From: a virus | Virus record (IMG/VR): IMGVR_UViG_3300001750_000008 | Span: 25,816-47,625 of that record | Strand: one strand, 5' to 3' | DNA length: 21,810 bases | In this document: one piece after another, positions 5,986 to 14,207 of the stretch | How positions within the stretch are numbered: the stretch's first letter is position 1 | Layout of the letters: each line of letters starts with the position of its first letter | Translations under genes and position numbers: made by a program | Notes under the pieces: generated by a model | Seen by the model: only the letters and a program-made list of their open reading frames with translations | Told to the model about the DNA's origin: nothing | The model's database searches: none

Positions 5986-7221
5986 ATGAAAATATTACAT
6001 CTTGCGGATATTCACACAGATGATCAGGACTTACCAGAGATTCAAAAATGTTTGGACTTCACTATTAAAACGGCAGAGGAAGAAAGGCCGGATCTGATCG
6101 TTAATGCCGGCGACACGTTTAACTCAAGGTCGGTTAAGATGGATTCGGCCTCGGCAAAATATATATGTCGGGCGTTCAAAGAGCTGGCTGATATCGCACC
6201 GGTGGCGATCGTCACGGGTACACCGAGCCATGACGGTCATGCAGTCGAAATCATTTGGCGAATCGGGGCTACCCATAATATCTGGGTATCCACTCTCCCT
6301 GAACAGATATGTTTATTGGATGGTCACCTAATCCAATTTCAGAGCGATGTTGATTATTACGATTCTATAGACAGCACTGATGCTGTGATCAGTCTGGTCC
6401 CGACACCCACCAAAAAGTATTTTGAGTCCGATGGAAATATAAATCAGACCGATATCGATATCAGTAATGAAATGGCAACGATGTTCGCGGGATTTGGAGC
6501 AAGTGCCAAAGAATATCCCGGCCCTCACATTATGGTCGGTCATTTCCCCGTCGGCGGCGCTTATGTATCTGGCACACAGCAGTTGACCGGTGTGGACATT
6601 GAAATGACTCGGGAACAGATATCCCTTGCTGAAGCCGATGTGGTCTGTCTGGGGCACATCCATTATCACCAACAATTCGGAGATAATATTTTTTATTCCG
6701 GATCCATTTACAGGAAAGATTTTGGAGAGCTTGAGGAAAAGGGATTTTACATCCATGAAATTGAGAAAATTCCGGAAGATCATGAATATAAGCTCATATC
6801 ACGCTTTGTCGAAACACCGTCCCGGAAGCTGATAAAAGACAGTGTTGATCTGTGCGCGGGTGTTGATGAATCGGTTTACATCCTTTCCGAAGCCATTGCC
6901 CGTTCACCAGAAGAAATCAAGGATGCTTTTGTGCGGTTGGAATTCAAGGTTTACCAGGATGAAGCTGAAGCGATCGACAAAGAGCAGATCACAGGATTCT
7001 ACAAGCTGGTCGGCGCTGCTGATGTGGATATTAAAATAATTCGCGTACCCAGGGTGAATGTCAGGAGCGAGAAAATACTATCCCTCACGACCCTGCGTGA
7101 AAAGCTGATTGAAAGAGCTGCTCTCATCGATGAAAAAGTACCGGAGAAAGTACTCGAAAAAGCAGACATCCTGGAGGAATACAACCCTGACGAAATAATC
7201 AAAACAATCGCAAGGATATAA
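5986..7221 (+). CDS. sbcD: SbcD/Mre11/gp47-like nuclease subunit (411 aa)
   Basis: Metallophosphoesterase subunit of an SbcCD/Rad50-Mre11/T4 gp46-47-type nuclease, which processes DNA ends and hairpins for recombination-dependent repair and replication. Metal motifs are in order: D8-x-H10 in LADIHTDD, G42-D43-T-F, G78-T-P-S-H82-D83, G185-H186-F, and G223-H224-I-H226. The third motif is normally GNHD; here asparagine is replaced in GTPSHD, a variant I recall from phage gp47 relatives. AAGGAGGTGACAA gives an excellent ribosome-binding site. The C-terminal third is the capping region that contacts the partner ATPase. The stop is 2 bp before the SbcC start, so the two are translationally coupled. 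E. coli SbcD is about 400 aa, matching the length. Confidence 0.93.
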   Translation: MKILHLADIHTDDQDLPEIQKCLDFTIKTAEEERPDLIVNAGDTFNSRSVKMDSASAKYICRAFKELADIAPVAIVTGTPSHDGHAVEIIWRIGATHNIWVSTLPEQICLLDGHLIQFQSDVDYYDSIDSTDAVISLVPTPTKKYFESDGNINQTDIDISNEMATMFAGFGASAKEYPGPHIMVGHFPVGGAYVSGTQQLTGVDIEMTREQISLAEADVVCLGHIHYHQQFGDNIFYSGSIYRKDFGELEEKGFYIHEIEKIPEDHEYKLISRFVETPSRKLIKDSVDLCAGVDESVYILSEAIARSPEEIKDAFVRLEFKVYQDEAEAIDKEQITGFYKLVGAADVDIKIIRVPRVNVRSEKILSLTTLREKLIERAALIDEKVPEKVLEKADILEEYNPDEIIKTIARI

Positions 7222-7223
7222 CC

Positions 7224-9521
7224 ATGGAAATTAAACGCTTAAAATTACGGGGATTCATCGGAATTAAGGAGGGTTTGGGCCTTGATGAAGTTGAGCTCGA
7301 CCTGTCATCCATAAACGGACTTGTAGCCTTTGACGGCCCTAACGGTCATGGAAAAACAACGATTCTTGATAACCTGCATCCTTACCGGACTTTAGCAAGT
7401 CGGAGTAAATCACTCCAGCACCATGTATTTTTGCGGGATTCAAGCAAGGAATTAATATTCACTTTCCAGGGTGATGAATACAGGACTCTGATCAAGATTG
7501 ATTCCGAATCCGAACGGTCGGAAGGATTCGTGTGGAAAAACGGCGAACCCATGACCAACGGCAAAGTGTCTCGGTATGATAGTTACATCGCTAATCTGTT
7601 CGGATCTCAGAACCTGTTTTTCAGTTCTGTTTTCTGCGCTCAGAATTCCGAGAAAATTTCAGACCTGACAACCGGGCAACTAAAAAAACTGTTTTCCGAG
7701 TTCCTGCGCCTGGATCAATTAATCGAACATGAGAAGACTTCTAACCAGGCCGGTAATATTATTTCCGGAAAGGTTGAAACCATTGAGCGTGAAATTCAGG
7801 AATTACGCGGGAAACTGAAGGACAAGGATGTGGTGACTCAGGATCTTGAAAGTAAAAAAAATAATCTTAAGAAGGCGGAAAATGACCTGGTCATTACCCA
7901 GGAAGCTCTGAAACAGAATGACGACAAGCTCATTAAATCCCGGGAACTGTTAACTGAAAATAATCACACATTAATAAAAATCAAAGATCTGGAAATAGAC
8001 AGAGAACGACTGGCCATCGAGTTGGGAACAGATCGGCTCCAGGTTGAAAAGCAGTTAAAGGAATTTCGGGAGAAATTAACCGGTATCAATTCGGACATCA
8101 AAGATTGTGAAGCCCTGCTCGAAAACGAATGCGAGATCAGGAACGCTGCCGCGCTTGAAAAAAAATTGAGTATCCAGGTTGATGAAAAAACCAACGAGCT
8201 CGATATAGTCCGGGAAGAACTTTCAAAGTCTACTTCTGAACTATCCGTCCACTCACAAGCACTGACAAAACTCACAGCATATCATGCAAGCCTGGTAACT
8301 GATAATAAAACTCTGATTATCGAAGGCAAGATAAAAGCCCGTCGGGATAGAATGTCTGCACTCGAAAAGAAGGCCCGGTCCTGCAAATCAAAAACATGCA
8401 GTTTTATTGTTGGAGCGCTGGAAGCTCAAGAACAATTACCGGAATTACAGAAAAAACTAGCGGAACAAAAAGCGGAGACAGCAAAGCTCAGAACTGAATG
8501 TGAAGAAAAAAGCAATACAATCAATGCTGAAATCGACAATATAAAAAAGTATGCTGAGGCAAAAGCCAGGCAACGTGATGACCTGTCATCAAACATCGTT
8601 CGATTAAAAAACGAAATCGGGAAACTCAAAAACCTGACTGACGATCTGCCTAAGATCGAAGGCGCTTCATCTAAAAAAACTGAACTTAAAAAACAGAAAG
8701 AATATGTTACCAGCGAAGGGACAAAAGCAAGGGATCAATGGAATTCAAGGGAGGAACCGAAGTTACAGCAGATTGAGCAGCTCAGAAAGAAAATTAATGA
8801 ACTGGATAAGACTGTTGACGATAAGATATCAGAGCGCATTGCTGACATTGAAGACAAAATATATGATCTTAATTCGGAAAAAGCGAGTCTCGAAAAAGTC
8901 AAATCTCTCATCAGAATTGAAATCATTTCCCTGGAGAACGATCTTGAATCGATTGAGCTGACCGAAGAAAAGCTGAAAAGTCTTGAAACCAAAAAACAGA
9001 TTTTACTCGACCATGCTGCAGACTGGAGATACCTTAAAGATGCATGCTCAAAAGACGGTCTCCGGGCCCTAGAAATCGATTCAGTCGCACCGGTCATCAC
9101 CGGTTATGCCAATGACCTGCTCATCAATACCTTTGGTCCTGCCCATACCGTTAAATTCAGAACACAGGATGAAGAAACGCTGAGGGAGATCTTTGATATC
9201 CTGGTGATCCGCGAGGACGGTTCGGAGGTTCTTCTTGACGATCTGTCCGGCGGTGAAAAGGTATGGAGTCTCAAAGCGCTGCGCCTGGCCATGACACTGA
9301 TAGCCAAAGAAAAATCGGGTAAGAACTTTCTTACTGCCCTGGCCGATGAAGAAGACGGCTCTCTGGATGTCGAGAATGCCAGGAACTTCATTTCTCTTTA
9401 TCGTGCTTTCATGAAGTCCGGAGAATTCAATACTATTTATTACATCTCTCACAAACCAGATTGTGTGAGCATGGCTGATCACGTTCTACATTTCAATAAT
9501 AATGGAATCACAATTCATTAA
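7224..9521 (+). CDS. sbcC: SbcC/Rad50/gp46-like ATPase subunit (765 aa)
   Basis: SMC-family ATPase that partners SbcD. Walker A is GPNGHGKTT (38-46), the ABC signature is LSGGEK (674-679), Walker B is FLTALADE (702-709), the D-loop is SLD (713-715), and the switch histidine is H743 in ISHKPD. Between about 160 and 610 are two long antiparallel coiled coils. At their apex lie C387 and C392 (SCKSKTC), where Rad50/SbcC proteins carry a CxxC zinc hook. The CX4C spacing here is unusual. At 765 residues it is shorter than E. coli SbcC (about 1048) and longer than T4 gp46 (560), so the arms are of middle length. It probably loads ends for annealing by the protein encoded at 4979. Confidence 0.93.
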   Translation: MEIKRLKLRGFIGIKEGLGLDEVELDLSSINGLVAFDGPNGHGKTTILDNLHPYRTLASRSKSLQHHVFLRDSSKELIFTFQGDEYRTLIKIDSESERSEGFVWKNGEPMTNGKVSRYDSYIANLFGSQNLFFSSVFCAQNSEKISDLTTGQLKKLFSEFLRLDQLIEHEKTSNQAGNIISGKVETIEREIQELRGKLKDKDVVTQDLESKKNNLKKAENDLVITQEALKQNDDKLIKSRELLTENNHTLIKIKDLEIDRERLAIELGTDRLQVEKQLKEFREKLTGINSDIKDCEALLENECEIRNAAALEKKLSIQVDEKTNELDIVREELSKSTSELSVHSQALTKLTAYHASLVTDNKTLIIEGKIKARRDRMSALEKKARSCKSKTCSFIVGALEAQEQLPELQKKLAEQKAETAKLRTECEEKSNTINAEIDNIKKYAEAKARQRDDLSSNIVRLKNEIGKLKNLTDDLPKIEGASSKKTELKKQKEYVTSEGTKARDQWNSREEPKLQQIEQLRKKINELDKTVDDKISERIADIEDKIYDLNSEKASLEKVKSLIRIEIISLENDLESIELTEEKLKSLETKKQILLDHAADWRYLKDACSKDGLRALEIDSVAPVITGYANDLLINTFGPAHTVKFRTQDEETLREIFDILVIREDGSEVLLDDLSGGEKVWSLKALRLAMTLIAKEKSGKNFLTALADEEDGSLDVENARNFISLYRAFMKSGEFNTIYYISHKPDCVSMADHVLHFNNNGITIH

Positions 9522-9603
9522 GCGTCTGTAACACCCCCTTACCCGGTACCCATGACGGGAAAAGTAGCGGCCTTTGGCTTGCGAATATGGGTAATCCTTA
9601 TAA

Positions 9604-11226
9604 ATGTATAGAAAACACCAGAAACAATTCAACACACTGATCGATAGCATAATAGCCGGTACAGGCGTAAGAAAAATACTGCTCAAGGTCACACCCGGGG
9701 GCGGAAAAAGCGCGATCCCCATCATTGCCTGCAAGCTTATACGTGCAAGGCTGGCCGATGGACTACTCTGGATCGTGCCGCGAAAATCACTTCAGGATCA
9801 GGCGGAAAGAAATTTCATTGATCCGTATTTCCGGGAGATGATCGGGCATGATTTTAAAATACGATCATCCACGAACGACGATAATCCGCGCCGAGGGCTT
9901 CATGGATTTGTAACCACATATCAGGCTATCGGTCAGGATGACGCTCAGACCGTATATTTTGAAATCGCAAGGCAAAGATACATAGTCGTACTTGATGAAT
10001 TTCATCACGTGGAACAGGGCGGGATCTGGCACCAGGCGCTTAAACATATCGTTAAAAACGCTTCATACCTCATATTAATGACCGGTACCCTGGAGCGCGG
10101 GGATGAAAAGAAAATCGCATTCATACCTTATCAAAAAGCTGATGAAGACAGCTACATACCTGATCTTGAATCATCTGACATGCACGTAATCGAATACACA
10201 AGGAGTGATGCGCTGTCAGAGAAAGCCATCATTCCTTTGAAATTTTACCTTTCCGATGGCGCCGCCGAATGGATCGATAAAGAAGGGTTGCACATGCAGA
10301 TTGATAGTCTCGCAAAAGAACATCGAAAAAATATTGCGTCACAGGCAATTTTTACGGTGCTCAACTCTGAATATGCTTTTGAACTTCTTAATAAAGCCCT
10401 TCATCAATGGTTAAAACACAAAGAGAAAAACCCGGGATCAAAACTCCTGGTCGTTACTTCTAACTTTAAACGGGCAAAGATCATAATCAAAACAGTACAG
10501 GAATACGGTCTTAATGCCGAGATTGCAACATCACACAGGCCTACTGAAGCGGCTCACGCCATCAAACGCTTTAAGATGGGTTATACAGAAATTCTGGTCA
10601 CTATTGCCATGGCATATGAAGGCATGGACGTGCCGGAGATATCGCATATTTGCTGTTTAACGAATATAAGGTCAACACCATGGATTGAACAGATGGTCGC
10701 AAGGGTTGTGAGGATAGACCGGAACGCCGGGCCATATGAAAGCCAGACCGGTTTTATATTCGCGCCGGATGATGTTCACTTCAGGGAAATAGTGAACCAG
10801 ATCCGAAAAGAACAATTACCCTATGCCCGGCATAGCGGAGAGCAAAGGGAAATGTTTGAAAAGTCGGAATTCCCGGGAGAACGGGAAACCATCAAAGCCC
10901 TGGCATCAAAAATGACCGGCAACCGTGAAATGAATTTGGGACCGGTCCATGTAAGTTTTTTAAATCGAGCTCAAACCCCGAAGGATGAAGAAACAGATCT
11001 TAGAAAAAAAATCGAGGAACATGTCCGACTGTATTCATATCTTGGCAGATATCGAAACGGTACAATCAATGGTGAGATCGTGCGTGAGTTCGAAAAGAGC
11101 AGACAGGATATGACGATCCCGGAGCTCAGACGGTGCTTGGAGTTTGTCAGAAAAACATATCCAATTGAAAAAGTCCGGGGCTGTGGTCGCAGGGTCCCGA
11201 CAAAAGTTGTGAGATGGTATGGATGA
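9604..11226 (+). CDS. SF2 DExH-box helicase (540 aa)
   Basis: Superfamily 2 helicase/translocase. Motif I is TPGGGKSA (30-37), motif Ia region is WIVPRKSL, motif II is DEFHH (131-135), motif III is MTGT (159-162), and motif VI is QMVARVVRIDR (about 363-373). The second RecA domain spans roughly 240-400 and includes ILVTIAMAYEGMDVPEISHI. The C-terminal 150 residues have no recognised domain. The arrangement resembles phage-borne UvsW/XPB-like helicases that remodel forks or D-loops. No Shine-Dalgarno is seen before ATG 9604, and an 82-bp gap separates it from sbcC, so expression may be lower. It overlaps the nuclease gene by 8 bp, suggesting that the two products work together on recombination intermediates. 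Confidence 0.9.
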   Translation: MYRKHQKQFNTLIDSIIAGTGVRKILLKVTPGGGKSAIPIIACKLIRARLADGLLWIVPRKSLQDQAERNFIDPYFREMIGHDFKIRSSTNDDNPRRGLHGFVTTYQAIGQDDAQTVYFEIARQRYIVVLDEFHHVEQGGIWHQALKHIVKNASYLILMTGTLERGDEKKIAFIPYQKADEDSYIPDLESSDMHVIEYTRSDALSEKAIIPLKFYLSDGAAEWIDKEGLHMQIDSLAKEHRKNIASQAIFTVLNSEYAFELLNKALHQWLKHKEKNPGSKLLVVTSNFKRAKIIIKTVQEYGLNAEIATSHRPTEAAHAIKRFKMGYTEILVTIAMAYEGMDVPEISHICCLTNIRSTPWIEQMVARVVRIDRNAGPYESQTGFIFAPDDVHFREIVNQIRKEQLPYARHSGEQREMFEKSEFPGERETIKALASKMTGNREMNLGPVHVSFLNRAQTPKDEETDLRKKIEEHVRLYSYLGRYRNGTINGEIVREFEKSRQDMTIPELRRCLEFVRKTYPIEKVRGCGRRVPTKVVRWYG

Positions 11227-11716
11227 AAAAATAATACAGAACACGCTTCAAGTGTTTTGGGCCGGCCGCGGACACGATCTCATAATACCCAATTTTTATC
11301 TGACTTATGAATCCGACTTATTGTCAGTTACTAAATCAGGTTTCATTCATGAGTTTGAAATCAAATGCACCAAATCCGATTTTAAAAGAGATTTTAAGAA
11401 TAAATCAGATAAGCATTTTTATTTGAAAGCAGCTTTAGAAAAAGAACAAATAAAAGTTGTTAGATATCAGCACATGGTAGCGAATTATTTTTGGTTTGTT
11501 GCCCCCGAAAATCTGCTCGATATTAACGACATTCCAAAATACTCAGGGTTCATTGAAATAAGTGAAAACGACTTTGGGCCATGGTGCAGAGAACAAAGAA
11601 GAGCTCCACGCTTGCATTCAGATAAGATTACAGAGCCTATCACAACCCGTATCTATCGAGGCTTAATGTTTCGATATTGGAAAATGAGAAAGGAGATTGA
11701 ACATGCAACAAATTAA
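11219..11716 (+). CDS. PD-(D/E)XK nuclease, MmcB-like (165 aa)
   Basis: The N-terminal half reads VFWAGRGHDLIIPNFYLTYE, then SDLLSVTKSGFIHEFEIKCT, then KSDFKRDFKNK. D33 and the E47-I-K49 triad, with the following KSDFKRDF, match the catalytic core of the MmcB family of DNA-repair endonucleases (D ... ExK ... xSDFxxD). The start overlaps the helicase's last codons by 8 bp, and the end overlaps the next gene by 14 bp, so it is in the early operon. Coupling with a DExH helicase suggests a helicase-nuclease pair acting on branched or damaged DNA; that pairing is inference. The family assignment is fairly secure by motif. Confidence 0.8.
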   Translation: MDEKIIQNTLQVFWAGRGHDLIIPNFYLTYESDLLSVTKSGFIHEFEIKCTKSDFKRDFKNKSDKHFYLKAALEKEQIKVVRYQHMVANYFWFVAPENLLDINDIPKYSGFIEISENDFGPWCREQRRAPRLHSDKITEPITTRIYRGLMFRYWKMRKEIEHATN

Positions 11717-11909
11717 TCATGACGGATCAAAAGGGCCGATTGAGCCTTTTGACAAAAAGAAAATGGAAAAATTTCTGAACGATCCGAAAGTAAAGGAAGT
11801 TCGGGTGTTCAGGCTTAAAAAGGGCATGACGGTTGATTTTAAGGGCACAACTTACAAAGTAACTGCGGTCAGACCCAACGGAAAGGTAACGCTCAGAGAA
11901 AAAAGGTGA
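11703..11909 (+). CDS. Small basic hypothetical protein (68 aa)
   Basis: ATG at 11703 is preferred because AAAGGAGA lies 5-7 nt upstream; a TTG two codons earlier is also in frame. The C-terminal half, KKGMTVDFKGTTYKVTAVRP followed by NGKVTLREKR, reads as a small beta-barrel-like domain (KOW/SH3-like pattern) common in short phage early proteins. The N-terminal half is charged. It overlaps the end of the nuclease gene by 14 bp and is followed by a GC-rich hairpin (11937-11958) that is repeated after the next gene. No function is known to me. Confidence 0.65.
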   Translation: MQQINHDGSKGPIEPFDKKKMEKFLNDPKVKEVRVFRLKKGMTVDFKGTTYKVTAVRPNGKVTLREKR

Positions 11910-11936
11910 AAATCTTGAAACCACCAGAAAAAAGAC

Positions 11937-11958
11937 GGCCCGATCAGGCGACCGGGCC
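11937..11958 (+). repeat. Intergenic RNA hairpin, copy 1
   Basis: GGCCCG (11937-11942), a 10-nt loop and CGGGCC (11953-11958), with outer GACGG and CCGTC also able to pair. A very similar hairpin with the same loop length follows the next gene (12333-12354). No T-tract follows, so it is not an ordinary terminator; an mRNA-stabilising or processing role is possible. Confidence 0.65.
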
Positions 11959-12038
11959 TAACCGTCCACCTCATGCTTAGTAAGAATTGACGGCTTGAGT
12001 AACCCATAACAGATCTTACACTATTAAGGAAATAAAAA

Positions 12039-12329
12039 ATGGGAAAAAACGACGCCATAAACGAGTTAATGAAGCTTCGTGACAAAGTCGATAGATTACC
12101 GCGCTTTAAAGGCCGTGCAGATCTGATCCGAAAGATTCAAGATTCGGTTGAGCACTTAAGAATCTATAAATCGGGCGTTGCTGATAATTTACCGGAATTG
12201 TTTTTGGAAGAATGTAATAAGGCGTTTGAATCTGGCTTTCAATATGTTGAAGAACTTGACATTCAGAAAGAGGAACGGAGAAGACTTAAAGAAACTAAGA
12301 GGCGACCCTTAATGAGCCTGGAAAAATAA
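12039..12329 (+). CDS. Hypothetical helical protein (96 aa)
   Basis: AAGGAAA lies about 7 nt before the ATG. The protein is charged and predicted largely helical (MGKNDAINELMKLRDKVDRL at the start; LDIQKEERRRLKETKRR near the end), with no cysteines in pairs and no membrane segment. It is the next rightward gene after the small basic protein and is framed by the two copies of the GGCCCG hairpin. I do not recognise it. An accessory role in the early recombination operon is a guess from position. Confidence 0.6.
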   Translation: MGKNDAINELMKLRDKVDRLPRFKGRADLIRKIQDSVEHLRIYKSGVADNLPELFLEECNKAFESGFQYVEELDIQKEERRRLKETKRRPLMSLEK

Positions 12330-12332
12330 GTC

Positions 12333-12354
12333 GGCCCGGCCGGGCGACCGGGCC
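12333..12354 (+). repeat. Intergenic RNA hairpin, copy 2
   Basis: GGCCCG (12333-12338), 10-nt loop, CGGGCC (12349-12354), starting 3 bp after the stop of 12039-12329. It matches copy 1 in stem, loop length and the loop end GGCGAC. It is followed by a 140-bp gap without a clear gene. Confidence 0.65.
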
Positions 12355-12494
12355 TCGCCACGTATCTACTCTACCACTCTTTTTGCTGAAAAAGATAATA
12401 TGATTTGTGGCGTGAGGGAATAATAACAAAGTCTAAATTGTGAGGCAAGCAGATTATTATATCAAGAAAAGTTTAGCAGAATGGAATTGAAGCT

Positions 12495-12770
12495 ATGGTA
12501 ACAACCGATCGTTCAAAAATAATTAAACCGCTTGCTGTTAGTCCTATAAGTGTATGGCTGTTGGAAGCACTTTCTGTGCTGGAAGAAGCTAAAGACAGTC
12601 TTTGTGCAGGAAAGTTGTATCATTCAAAACCGGCCAGCACAGAAAAAATTGTTCTAATGGAACACCTTAACCGATCTAAAGGAGTGAAGGATGAAAATCA
12701 CAGAAATCACGCGAACAATATCAAATGGTGCAAACTATTCAAATCTATCCGCAAAAGCAGTGCTGAATGA
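12495..12770 (+). CDS. Doubtful small ORF (91 aa) upstream of the SSB-tip protein
   Basis: The frame opens with ATG at 12495 without a Shine-Dalgarno sequence. The first 60 residues (for example VWLLEALSVLEEAKDSLCAG) look protein-like and amphipathic. The last 27 are only the shifted reading of the better supported gene at 12691, which it overlaps by 80 bp. It may be a real short gene whose stop has drifted, a frameshifted remnant, or chance. I include it because the 12355-12690 interval would otherwise hold no gene. Confidence 0.35.
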   Translation: MVTTDRSKIIKPLAVSPISVWLLEALSVLEEAKDSLCAGKLYHSKPASTEKIVLMEHLNRSKGVKDENHRNHANNIKWCKLFKSIRKSSAE

Positions 12771-12894
12771 GGGTGAGGATTTTATTAAGGCATGCTTTGA
12801 GCTTGATCATCGATTAAAAGAAGCACTTGATGCCATTAATGCGGAGATGATCAAAAAATGGAAAGAAGAATCTGAGGACGAACTCCCATATTAA
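12691..12894 (+). CDS. Small acidic helical protein with SSB-like C-terminus (67 aa)
   Basis: AAAGGAGTGAAGG directly precedes the ATG. The first 30 residues (MKITEITRTISNGANYSNLS, AKAVLNEGED) match the look of a small phage family found near recombination genes that I recall without a name. The rest is a helix (ELDHRLKEALDAINAEM) and an acidic tail ending EESEDELPY. That tip resembles the SSB C-terminus (DDDIPF/DDDLPF) and the end of the annealase at 4979-5974 (DDDIPY) in the same operon. It may therefore dock to host proteins that read SSB tails. It is a short gap of 65 bp from the integrase start. Confidence 0.7.
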   Translation: MKITEITRTISNGANYSNLSAKAVLNEGEDFIKACFELDHRLKEALDAINAEMIKKWKEESEDELPY

Positions 12895-12959
12895 CCATGC
12901 TCTTGACAAATTCCTCACATAATTATACCCCTGTCCCAATACAAATGGGAGGGGTTACT

Positions 12960-14132
12960 ATGAAGGGAAACATCTATTCGGATCAAAAGTGTCTGATATG
13001 TAACTGTAATTTCAAGCATTTTGAACCAAAAGGACTGTGGTGTCCGAATCACCCTGAAAGCCAGCCCACCAGATTAAAAGTCATTTTTGGCGAACTCACC
13101 AAACGATTCAAATCATATGATCAAGCATACCGGTTTTTAACAGGAGTCCGATATGAAACAGACATGGGCAAGTTTGATATCAGGGATTATCAGCGTGACA
13201 ATCCATTGGGTTTTGAAACCCTTGTAAAAAAGTTCATCAAAAGTAAGCGCAAACTTAAAGCGGTGAAAGAGTATGAAAGGCGTCTCGGTTTCGGTGTAAA
13301 TAAGTGGCACAACCGGATTATAAAAGAGATCGGTTTTGCTGAAATCCAGGAACTTTTAAATGAACTGGATGATCAGGGAAAATCCACTAAGTATATATAT
13401 GACATTCTATCCTGTCTGAAAATGTTCTGGAATTGGGCTATTAAATGCGAAGATACCGTTTCAAACATACAAACACGTCTGAGAGTGCCTAACTTTCCTG
13501 ATTGGGATAATACTATGGCCTTCAGGAAAATATTAACCAAAGATGAGCAAATAGCTGTACTCGATGAAGTCAAAAAATTGACATGGGGTATCAATCCAAG
13601 AATATACATTGGAATACTGTTTCTATCGACTTATATCAATATCAGACCGAATGAACTTAAAAATATCCAGGAAAAGCATATTGAACTGGAAAACAGACGA
13701 ATCTTAATCCCTCATCCCAAAGAAGGCTCACCAAAATATGTATACCTCATTGATGAAGATGCTGAGTTGTTACAATCAATGCCCCGAGGTTTTCCTGAAC
13801 TATATTTTTTCAGGCATATCAAATACAACCAGGGAGCCATTGCCGGTCAAAGGTTTGGTCGGGATCTGATGTCTGTCTGGTGGAAAAGAGCCTGCGAAAA
13901 TCTCAACATTGAAGGAGTACCTCTCTACCCGGGAACCAGGCACACCACAGCAGTTGCTCAACGTGAAAATCACTCACCTGAAGCTATTAAACGCAGTATG
14001 GGAACGAAAACAAATAAGGCTTTTGAAAGGTATTTACAGGTGAGCGGTAATGAGTTGAGAAAGATGTATCACACCTCAAGAGCAAAAATTATTAAAATGG
14101 ATAAAATTAAAAAGGAAGGGCCAGACGATTAA
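12960..14132 (+). CDS. int: Tyrosine recombinase/phage integrase (390 aa)
   Basis: The start at 12960 is chosen because GGGAGGGG lies 6 nt upstream; an in-frame ATG at 12897 overlaps a TTGACA element and lacks such a site. The N-terminus is a zinc-ribbon-like segment (C11, C14, C16, C28, H31), followed by an SAM-like core-binding domain (about 80-185) and the catalytic domain. Catalytic residues visible are R229 (INIRPNEL), R327 (GTRHTT) and nucleophile Y358 (FERYL). The usual HxxR histidine is P324, and the H/W position reads threonine/lysine (MGTKTNKAF), so the active site is atypical. attP lies 7-177 bp downstream. The protein integrates the phage at a tRNA 3' end. Confidence 0.92.
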   Translation: MKGNIYSDQKCLICNCNFKHFEPKGLWCPNHPESQPTRLKVIFGELTKRFKSYDQAYRFLTGVRYETDMGKFDIRDYQRDNPLGFETLVKKFIKSKRKLKAVKEYERRLGFGVNKWHNRIIKEIGFAEIQELLNELDDQGKSTKYIYDILSCLKMFWNWAIKCEDTVSNIQTRLRVPNFPDWDNTMAFRKILTKDEQIAVLDEVKKLTWGINPRIYIGILFLSTYINIRPNELKNIQEKHIELENRRILIPHPKEGSPKYVYLIDEDAELLQSMPRGFPELYFFRHIKYNQGAIAGQRFGRDLMSVWWKRACENLNIEGVPLYPGTRHTTAVAQRENHSPEAIKRSMGTKTNKAFERYLQVSGNELRKMYHTSRAKIIKMDKIKKEGPDD

Positions 14133-14138
14133 TAAAAC

Positions 14139-14160
14139 TGACAAGGTTTTGACAAGGTTT
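14139..14160 (+). repeat. Left integrase arm-type sites, 2 x TGACAAGGTTT
   Basis: Two abutting 11-bp copies (14139-14149, 14150-14160), 7 bp after the int stop. They match the right pair at 14288-14309 except for G/A at position 8 and lie 47 bp from the tRNA-like core. Confidence 0.8.
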
Positions 14161-14207
14161 TTTTACCACTTTCAAGATGTTAAGTTATTGATTTTATTAT
14201 ATAAGGA

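Noticed and set aside
5701-9391. Several minus-strand serine/leucine-rich ORFs opposite the annealase, sbcD and sbcC
   Set aside because: They mirror charged coiled-coil codons on the plus strand, have low-complexity SSS/LLF content and no ribosome-binding sites.
9552-9611. 19-codon ORF (MTGKVAAFGLR...) overlapping the helicase start
   Set aside because: Could be a coupling leader peptide, but it has no ribosome-binding site and no sign of conservation.
12897-12959. Upstream ATG of the integrase frame (adds 21 residues)
   Set aside because: The segment overlaps a TTGACA element, has no Shine-Dalgarno sequence, and the ATG at 12960 follows a strong GGGAGGGG.
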